Source of the DNA: Ursus arctos
Taxonomy: Eukaryota > Chordata > Mammalia > Carnivora > Ursidae
Length of the DNA: 64,000 nucleotides
Assembly (NCBI RefSeq): GCF_023065955.2
Contig: NW_026622897.1
Coordinates: forward strand, 6,143,001 to 6,207,000
Reading direction: 5' to 3'
In this document: piece after piece, positions 56,930 through 64,000 of the stretch
Layout of the letters: each line of letters begins with the position of its first letter
Numbering within the stretch: position 1 is the stretch's first letter
Program-made: the position numbers and the translations under genes
Notes under the pieces: generated by a model
What the model was told of the DNA's origin: nothing
Databases searched by the model: none
Seen by the model: only the letters and a program-made list of their open reading frames with translations

Positions 56930-56951
56930 GGGGTGGTGGGGTGGGGTGGGG
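56930..56951 (+). repeat. G-quadruplex-prone G-tract
   Basis: Four G4 runs with loops TGGT, T and T (56930-56933, 56938-56941, 56943-56946, 56948-56951). Confidence 0.8.
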
Positions 56952-57572
56952 CTGGTAAGATATGGACAGCCATGAACTCATCATGTTAGGATCACTCAGT
57001 CTTCTGAAGACTGTCTATCAAATCCATTGCTCTGGAGTCTTTCCACCTGGCCTGGCGGGAGCTTTGTATCTCTCACTGAAGCTGCTAGAACTGGGGATGA
57101 AAAGAAGGCCTAGGAGAGAGAAAGGGAAAAGCCACACGTGGTACCAGTCACTCAAGCCTTTGATATTTTGGAGGATCCCAGACACATCCTGCTCTTCAAC
57201 TTTTCACTGAATGGTCTCCTGAGACACGGATGAGGAGAAGCCAACTTGTATCCCCCCTCTGGCCTGCAGACATCAGACTCATCAGGAGCATGAGCCCCAG
57301 CAGTCACATCAATGCTTCATACCAGATAAGAGGTAACACTGGCCAACACTTAAATCCATTGCATTTTGTTAAAGGAATGCCAGTGTTTCCTACTAATATT
57401 CACTTTTCCAATTAATCTCTGCTCCCAAACATGATAAGAATATATACATACATATGACAAGAACTTCATGTGGTGTCCAGTGGACAAAATACTTCTTTAG
57501 AACTCTGGAACCTAGAGAGCTGGTGGGCCTCATTCTCAGGGAAGGGCAGAAGGACTCAAGGCAAGTCTAGTT
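56952..57572. other. Unassigned DNA, no gene seen
   Basis: The ORFs at 56962-57210 and 57230-57415 lack recognisable domains. Confidence 0.4.
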
Positions 57573-57587
57573 GAAAAAGGTGGTTGC

Positions 57588-57776
57588 AGGGCACTTGAGT
57601 GACTTGGTTGGTTAAGTGTCTGACTTTGGCTCGGTTCATGATCTTGGGGTCTTGGGATTGAGCCCCATGTTGGGCTCTGTGCTCAGCAGGGAGTCTGCTT
57701 GTCCTATTGCCCTTCCCTCTGCTTGTGCTCTCTCTCTCTCTCAAATAAAAAAAATCTTAAAAAAAAAAAAAAGAAA
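57588..57776 (+). mobile_element. SINEC, sense, perfect 15-bp TSD
   Basis: Head 'agggcacttgagtgacttgg', body, (CT)n, A-tail with GAAA units. TSD gaaaaaggtggttgc at 57573-57587 and 57777-57791. Confidence 0.95.
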
Positions 57777-57791
57777 GAAAAAGGTGGTTGC

Positions 57792-58436
57792 TGTGGAAGA
57801 AGTTGTGCTGTGGGCATCGACCTGCCTGGATTCAAATTTTTGTTTTGCTGTTTTCTAGCAGTTTGAGCTTAGAAAAAATAATCAACCTCACAGATCTTCC
57901 TCTTTTAGAAAAAATGGAGCCAATGGCTTTTGTAACTGTTAGAAAAGACACTGTGAAGGTTCCCAGCTCAGTGCACCTTGGAACACGAAACGAGCTCCAT
58001 CAATGGTAGTTTCTTCTCCTTCCCTCTTCTGCCTTCTTGTAGACAACAGGAGGTCTTCTCATTTCTTATCTGTCCGTGTGCTATGGCTAAGTTCCAAATT
58101 CTAGATAGAGTGCTTCCTCCCCCCACTTTTTCCCTGCCCCTTCCTTGAAAACTTCTTCCATTTTTTTAGAGCCTTTTGTGGAGATGACCTTACTGATGAG
58201 CCAGTTCAATGCTGATGTGATCATAGTTAGGAGGGAGTTAATGCATCCCCCTTCCCTGTGACATAGTTCCATTTTATCAGAGATTTTCTGGAAATGAAAA
58301 CATGGAATTTCAGAGTGACTTAATTTGAGAGTGGGGGCTTTTCTCAAGTCAGAAGTCATTTAGCAGATGTGAGGGGTCTGGCCTTGACTGACCTCATTCG
58401 TCTGACTTTTACTCCTGGAGGATGATTCAACTTTAA
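57792..58436. other. Unassigned DNA, no gene seen
   Basis: The minus-strand ORF at 58087-58359 (90 codons) has no recognisable domain. Confidence 0.4.
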
Positions 58437-58660
58437 AGAAAGAATACTGGGATCCTGGATTTTGAAACAAGACAGCCCTATACATAAATCTTGACTTTAT
58501 CACTTATTGTGTCACCTTAGGCAAAGAACAACCTTTCTGAGACTCGGATTCCTTATCTGTAAAATAAGGATAACATGACTTGTCTGTTAGTGGGATAGGC
58601 AGTATTTTATGTAACTGTCTGGCTCATAGTACAGGATCAACAAATGGTAGCTACTATTTC
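58437..58660 (+). mobile_element. MIR SINE, sense
   Basis: 'tcacttattgtgtcacctta', 'ggcaaagaacaacctttctg', 'gattccttatctgtaaaata', 'aggataacatgacttgt', 'ctggctcatagtacaggatc' give nearly the full MIR. Confidence 0.8.
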
Positions 58661-59914
58661 AGATCAGCAAAAGGTTGAGCTGGACATGGCTAACAGCTAG
58701 TAGGCTTAGTGAATATGAACGATGTCAGTAGTTTTCAACTAGTTTTACTAGTTTTTACTAGTAATTTCACAACTAATTATGATAAGTTGGTGTCATGTTA
58801 ATTTCAGGATGAATCCTAAATAATTTTTCTTTACTAACAAAGAACCAACATTTGGGATCACTTTTTGAATATTGCTTTTATTTACTTGTCTTCTAATATG
58901 CTTTCCTAAGTGAGAGAGAATGGTGTGGTTTAATAGCTAGTTACCAGGAAAGTATGTGTATGAAAGTATATCTTGCATTTCAGTATCCTTCATTGTGTAT
59001 ATTAAGATATTAAAAAATGTTGAAAGTCACTGAGGTAAGTCATAGGGCCAAAAGAAGCAGCTCGTCAGGTGGATACTCATAATACCTTTTGGGTTTGTGT
59101 TTTTCCCAGCCTGTGTTTCTCTGTGCCTGTAGGTAGTCATTTGAATGCTCACAGTTGAGTATATGACCCATGCTCTCTGTCTCTTTCTCCACACTCCTGT
59201 TTTGATTGGTGTGAAACGACTTTGGTTCTTTGGATAACGCCCTGCAGCTCTCTCTAATGGCCAAGTGCCTGAGACCTACTCAACTGGACGTTCACATCAT
59301 CCTCTGATGTGTGAGCTTGGAGAGTTACCATTAGTAGAGTGAGTTCATTCTTAGAAATAGGACTTATTTGTCTCATGGAACAAGTAACAACACATCCTTT
59401 CCCAAGATTCATTCAAATTGAGTACTCTCTGAGCTTCTGTTGAAAACAAAGAGAAGTCGATTGGCCATCCTGAATGATCCACCTTCTCTAGGCTGACTTG
59501 GGTATAACTTCTATAGAAATCTAATGTGTTGCCCTTGCCTCTTTATTTCTTCCTCTCTTCTGATTTTTCTTTATAGCTCAGACATAGGCACACAGCGGGC
59601 ACCAAGGAAGTGCTTCTTCAGTGTTTAAACAAGTGACCAGGGAAGATTATGTTCTTTTAATCTAAGTCCAGTGAGATTAAGCACAGGAAGACTTGTTTAA
59701 GAAACATTGAAGGAAACTGTTGAGAAGGGTTTCTGATTACACTAAACAAAACAAAACAAAGTAATAAACAAGTGGAAAAAAGGTTATTGAGTTCTGATTG
59801 CTCCAGAACGATTGCCCCAAGTGACATTGATAGGTGATTAGGTAATAGGGAAGGCAGGCAAGAATGGTTATGCAATGAGGACTACAGGCAGGCATCTGCG
59901 CATGTTTTTTTCTC
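58661..59914. other. Unassigned DNA, no gene seen
   Basis: Repeated 'ttttactagt' units at 58745-58772 and an (AAAAC)n patch near 59742-59760. No coding evidence. Confidence 0.4.
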
Positions 59915-60035
59915 TACATTTTCCAGATGTGAAAACCAAGGCACAGAGAGCATAAGTGATTTGCCCCAATTCACACATGTAATAATTAAGAGATCCAGAA
60001 TTTGAAGCTAGATTTAACTTGTTTCCCTCAACCTA
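59915..60035 (-). mobile_element. MIR SINE, antisense
   Basis: 'ttttccagatgtgaaaacca', 'aggcacagagagcataagtg', 'atttgccccaattcacacat' are reversed MIR core. Confidence 0.7.
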
Positions 60036-60149
60036 CCCACTTAATTCTGAGGAATGAGAGGATGTGACATCAGAAACCCTTTACTTGTGAAGGATACAAA
60101 TAGGTTGGGTTGCCCCAATCTAATAAAAAAAAATTACATGCCTCTAACT

Positions 60150-60905
60150 TGAAATTAGGCTGGTGAAATAATATGCACCATTAGGCAACTGATATATTTG
60201 ATTGCATCAATACTAAAGATTTCTATTCCAGGAAGGGTTAGACAGAGTTAGCTGACATGATAGACTGGAAAGAAATGCTTTGATGTCTAGAATCAAAAAG
60301 CAATTCATATCTCAAATGTACAAGGAACTTTTCCATTCAATAGGAAAAGGCAGGACTCACAGTAGTGAATGGACAAAAACCAAACCAAACCAACCAAACA
60401 GAAAAAACACCCTGAATTTTTTTAAATAGATGATATGGTTCCAACTCACTAATAATCAGAAATGTGTAAATTAAAACAATCACTCTTTTTCATTTTTACT
60501 AACTCTAGGTGTAAATTGAATCCCACTGAGCGTTAGCAAAGATGTGGGGAAGCAGGACCCTTATTCAACTGGCAGATCTGTGAACTGATGTAAGCACTGT
60601 ATGAAGCCATCTGGTAGTCCTTGGTGAAGTCACACAGGCCTCTGCCCCATGATCCAGCAGTCCCACTCGTGGGGATGTATCCCAGAAATATCCTCATGTA
60701 GGTCCATGTGAGGATATGGCTGACTTGAAGTAGTGAGGTCTTGGAATAGTTCTGTGGTGGATGCTGTCTATGGACTATACTGTAGCAGTTAGGAGGAAAA
60801 AACACACACCCCAAGATGGATAAACCTTAAAAAAGATAAAGAGAATGAAGTCTGTTATGCAGTACTATTCAGGTAAATTAAAGATATTAGATATTATTCA
60901 GGTGT
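60150..60905 (+). mobile_element. Old LINE-1 ORF2 3' part, sense
   Basis: 'gattgcatcaatactaaaga', 'caaatgtacaaggaactttt', 'atgatccagcagtcccactc', 'gggatgtatcccagaaatat', 'gaatgaagtctgttatgcag' trace the ORF2 C-terminus. Very diverged. Confidence 0.6.
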
Positions 60906-61061
60906 TTTTATAAGAAAATGGTTTTTTTTGGCTTTATCGAGGTATAATTGGCAAAGCTGTAAAATATCCACAGTGTATAATGTGATGACTAGATGTATGT
61001 ATACATTGTAAAAGGTTGCTTTCCATCTAGTTAATTAACACATCCATCATCTCACATATTT

Positions 61062-61134
61062 TTTTCATAGTTTTTTTAAAATTTAAATTCAGTTAATTAA
61101 CATATAATGTATTATTGGTTTCAGAGGTACTATT
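61062..61134 (-). mobile_element. Ultra-short LINE-1 3' tail, 73 bp, antisense
   Basis: Two T-runs then the reversed L1 3' terminus ('aatttaaattcagttaatta', 'acatataatgtattattggt'). TSD catcatctcacatattt (61045-61061) and catcatctcacgtattt (61135-61151), one mismatch. Inserted into the older L1. Confidence 0.85.
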
Positions 61135-63330
61135 CATCATCTCACGTATTTATATTTTTTTGTGTGTGAAATCATTTAAATTCTATCTTAGCAAATTTTG
61201 ATTAGACAATACAGTGCTATCAACAATGGCCACCATGTTGTACATTAGATCCTCAAACCTTGTTCATGTTATAGCTGAAAGTTTCAATCCTCTTACCAGC
61301 CTATTATAACTATCAGCTCAGTTTTCTACTCCCTGTTTCTACGAATTCTGATGGAAAAACTTTTCTACTCTTTCTATGAGTTTAATGTTTTTTTTTTTAA
61401 GATTCCAAATATAAGTGATACTATGCAATATTGGTCTTTCTCTGTCTGGCTTATTTCACTAAGCAATGCCCTTCAGATTCATCCATATTGTTGCAAATGG
61501 CAGGAATTCCTTCTTTTTAAAGGCTGAATGGTATTACATTGTGTGTGTGACATTTTCTTGATCTATTTATCCGTTGATGAACATTTAGACTGTTTCCATA
61601 TCTTGGCTATGGTGGATAATGCTGCAACATGGGAGTAATGATTATTTTTTAAGATAATAGTTTCATTTACTTTGGTTATATACTCAGAAGTGGGATGTCT
61701 GGATCATATGGTAGTTCTATTTTTAATTTTTTGAGGAATGTCCCTACTATTTCCCATAGTGACTATACCAGTTTACATTCCCACAAATAGGGTACAAAGA
61801 GTTCCTTTTTCTCCACATTCTTGTCAGAATTTGTTTTTTTGTATTTTTGATACTAGCCATTCTAACAGGTATGAAGTGAGATCTCATTGTGGTTTTGATT
61901 TGCATTTCCCTCATGATTAGTGATGTTGAACACCATCTCATATAACTGTTGGCTATTTGTGTGTCTTTTTTTGGAAAAATGTCTTTTTGGGTACTTGCCC
62001 ATTTTTAAATTTTGTTACTTATTTTATTGCTATTGATTTGTATTGAGTTTCTTAAATATTTTGGATATCAACCCCATATGGATAATTGCAGATATCTTTC
62101 CCATTCAATGAGTTGCCTTTTCATTTTGTTGTTGGTTTCCTTTGCTGAGCAGAAACTTTTTGGTTTGATGTAGTACCACTCATTTATTTTTGCTTCTGTT
62201 GCCTTTTGTTTTGGTGTCAAATCCAGAAAAAATCATTGTCAAGACCAGTGTCAGGAGCTTATCCACTGTATTTTCTTCTAGGAGTTTTACAGTTCTAACG
62301 TTTGTCTTTAATCCATTTTGAGGTGATTTTGTGTATGATTTAAGATGGGGTCCATTTTCATTCTTTTGCATGTAGCTCTCCAGTTTCCCAACAGTGTTTA
62401 TTGAAGAGATTATACTTTCCCCATGGTATTTTCTTGGCTCATTCATAGAAAATTAATTGACCATTATGAATGGGTTTATATATGGGTTCTCTATTCAGTT
62501 GATTTATTGTGTCTGTTCTTTATACTGTTTTGATTCTTATAGCTTTGTAATATAGCCTGAAATCAGAAAGTGTGATGCCTCCAGCTTCATTCTTATTTCT
62601 CAAGATTGTTTTGGTTATTTGGAAGTCTTTGTGGTTCTATAGAAATTTTAGATTGTTTTTTCTATTTATGTGAAAAATGCCATTGAAATTTTGATAGGGA
62701 TTGCACTTTATCTTTAGATTACTTTGGGTGGTATGAACATTTTAACAATATTCTTCCAGTTAATGAGCACAGAATATTTTCCATTTATTTGTGTCTTCAG
62801 TTCCTTTCATTAATATCTTCTAATTTTCGTTTCATCTCCTTGGTTAAATTTATTCCTAAGTAGTTTTTTTTTCTTTTTCGATGCTACTGTATATTCTCTC
62901 CTTGTATTTAACTTTTGATTATTTATAATGTATTTTGCAGATCTCTTTAGAGTCATCTTATTTGGAACTCTCTGGGCTTCCTGATCTCATATCTGTTTCT
63001 TTTCTCCAGGTTAGGGAAGTTTTCAGCCATTATTTCCTTGAATAAGCTCTCTGCCCCTTTCTCTCTCTCTCTCTCTTCTCCTTCTGGGGCCCCTGTAATG
63101 CATATATTGATCATTTGTTAAAATTTATTTTTTTTAATTATTAACATATATTGATCATTTTTGTGGTATTCCATAAGTCTATGAAGCTATTTTCACTCTT
63201 TTTCATTCTCTTTTCTTTATGTTTCTCTTGGATGAATTCCACTGCCCTTTCGTTACTAATCCTTTCTTACAAATGATCTAGTTTGCTGCTTAACTATATA
63301 TTGATTTTTTAGTTCATTGATTGTATTTTT

Positions 63331-63738
63331 TTTTTTTTTAAGATTTTATTCATGGGGCACCTGGGTGGCACAGCAGTTGAGCGTCTGCCTTCGGCTCAGG
63401 GCATGATCCCGGCGTTGTGGGATCGAGCCCCACATCAAGCTCCTCCACTATGAGCCTGCTTCTTCCTCTCCCACTCCCCCTGCTTGTGTTCCCTCTCTTG
63501 CTGGCTGTCTCTGTCTCTGTTGAATAAATAAATAAAATCTTTAAAAAAAATTTTATTCATTAATTTGAGAGAGAGAGTGCAAGTGGGGAGGGGCAAAGGG
63601 AGAGGGAGAAAGAATCTGAAACAGACTCCGCACTGAGTGCAGAGCCCAACGTGGGGCTTAATCCCACAACCACGAGATCATGACCTGAGCTGAAACCAAT
63701 AGTCAAATGCTTAATTGATTGAGCCACCCAGGCACCCC
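63331..63738 (-). mobile_element. SINEC, antisense, split by a younger SINE
   Basis: Tail 63331-63353, body and head 63550-63738 ('gattgagccacccaggcacc'). TSD tcattgattgtattttt (63314-63330) and tcatttattgtattctt (63739-63755), 15 of 17. Confidence 0.92.
63354..63549 (+). mobile_element. SINEC, bear-type, sense, nested in another SINE
   Basis: Complete from 'ggggcacctgggtggcacag' to 'aataaataaataaaatcttt' with A-tail. TSD attttattcat repeated at 63343-63353 and 63550-63560. Younger than its host SINE. Confidence 0.94.
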
Positions 63739-64000
63739 TCATTTATTGTATTCTTTAGCTCTGTGATTTCTATATGATAGTTTTTAATATTCTCTCTTTA
63801 TTGAAATTCTTACTTTGTTCATACAATGTTCTCCTGACCTTGATGAACATCTTTATGACCATTATTTTGAACTTTTTATCCGGTAAACCACTTATCTCTA
63901 TTTCATTGAGATCTGTTTCTGGAGTTTTATCTTGTTCTTTCACTTGGATTATTTTTCTCTATTTCTTCATTTTCCTTGACTCTGTGTTGGTTTCTGTGCA

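Larger units (their letters stand above)
60925..64000 (-). mobile_element. Old LINE-1 (L1MA/B-like), antisense, runs off the window
   Basis: From the left: 3' end ('gtaaaatatccacagtgtat', 'gttaattaacacatccatca'), ORF2 C-terminus (minus frame 61941-61747: IKTTMRSHFIPVRM), ORF2 middle (minus frame 62446-62180), a deletion near 62950, then sequence resembling the antisense 5' part of old L1s. Holds a tiny L1 tail (61062-61134) and nested SINEs (63331-63738). Confidence 0.8.

Noticed and set aside
1..64000. Endogenous retrovirus or DNA-virus relic
   Set aside because: No LTR pair, primer-binding site, or retroviral gag/pol/env-like frame was recognised. All RT-like sequence is LINE-type.
1..64000. 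A novel multi-gene system
   Set aside because: No cluster of host ORFs exists. All sizeable frames trace to L1, L2, simple repeats or chance.

Overview
The window is vertebrate nuclear DNA from a caniform carnivore. The evidence is the large number of carnivore tRNA-Lys-derived SINEs (SINEC type), with heads like 'ggcgcctgggtggc' and (T/A)-rich tails after a CT-rich body, together with carnivore-type LINE-1 3' ends. The sharpest SINEs carry a 'gcctgcttcttcctctccc' body that I associate with bears (Ursidae, including giant panda). The family-level call comes from memory of repeat consensus sequences and would need a database comparison. I found no protein-coding exon, no host ORF with recognisable homology, no RNA gene and no CRISPR array. 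Apart from a weak fragment of an old L3/CR1 element, every ORF I could identify is a piece of LINE-1. The window looks like an intergenic or deep intronic, repeat-dense region.

Layout: 0-10.8 kb holds an old antisense L1, a twin-primed (5'-inverted) L1 at 3.3-4.9 kb, SINEs, MIR and L2 relics, and a 5'-truncated sense L1 at 9.7-10.7 kb with an 18-bp target-site duplication (TSD). 10.8-18.9 kb holds mostly single-copy-looking DNA with L2 fragments, a rare L3/CR1 relic (13.5-14.2 kb), a broken-up L2 invaded by a head-to-head SINE pair, and further SINEs. 18.9-20.2 kb is an antisense truncated L1 with a perfect TSD. 20.2-23.4 kb is mostly unannotatable. 23.4-26.8 kb is an old antisense L1 with SINEs and a pyrimidine microsatellite. 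26.8-33.3 kb is the main landmark: a full-length LINE-1 (5'UTR, ORF1, ORF2, 3'UTR) bounded by a perfect 17-bp TSD, with a SINE in its A-rich tail. Both of its ORFs are dead. It sits inside an older antisense L1. 34.2-37.6 kb is mostly unique. 37.6-51.7 kb is wall-to-wall L1 of several ages with nested SINEs and two ultra-short young L1 tails. 51.7-60.1 kb is mostly unique with MIR/L2 relics. 60.1-64 kb is L1 again, antisense and running off the window end, with a SINE nested inside a SINE.

There is no gene cooperation to describe. The biology visible is retrotransposition: target-primed insertion with TSDs, 5' truncation, twin priming, a possible 3' transduction, and tail microsatellite growth. 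There is also a set of unusually perfect short inverted repeats and one templated insertion that look like footprints of template-switch mutation. I see no evidence of a previously undescribed biological system. The most unusual signals are the perfect palindromes at 12.56, 14.67 and 43.35 kb and the inverted templated insertion at 41.1-41.7 kb.
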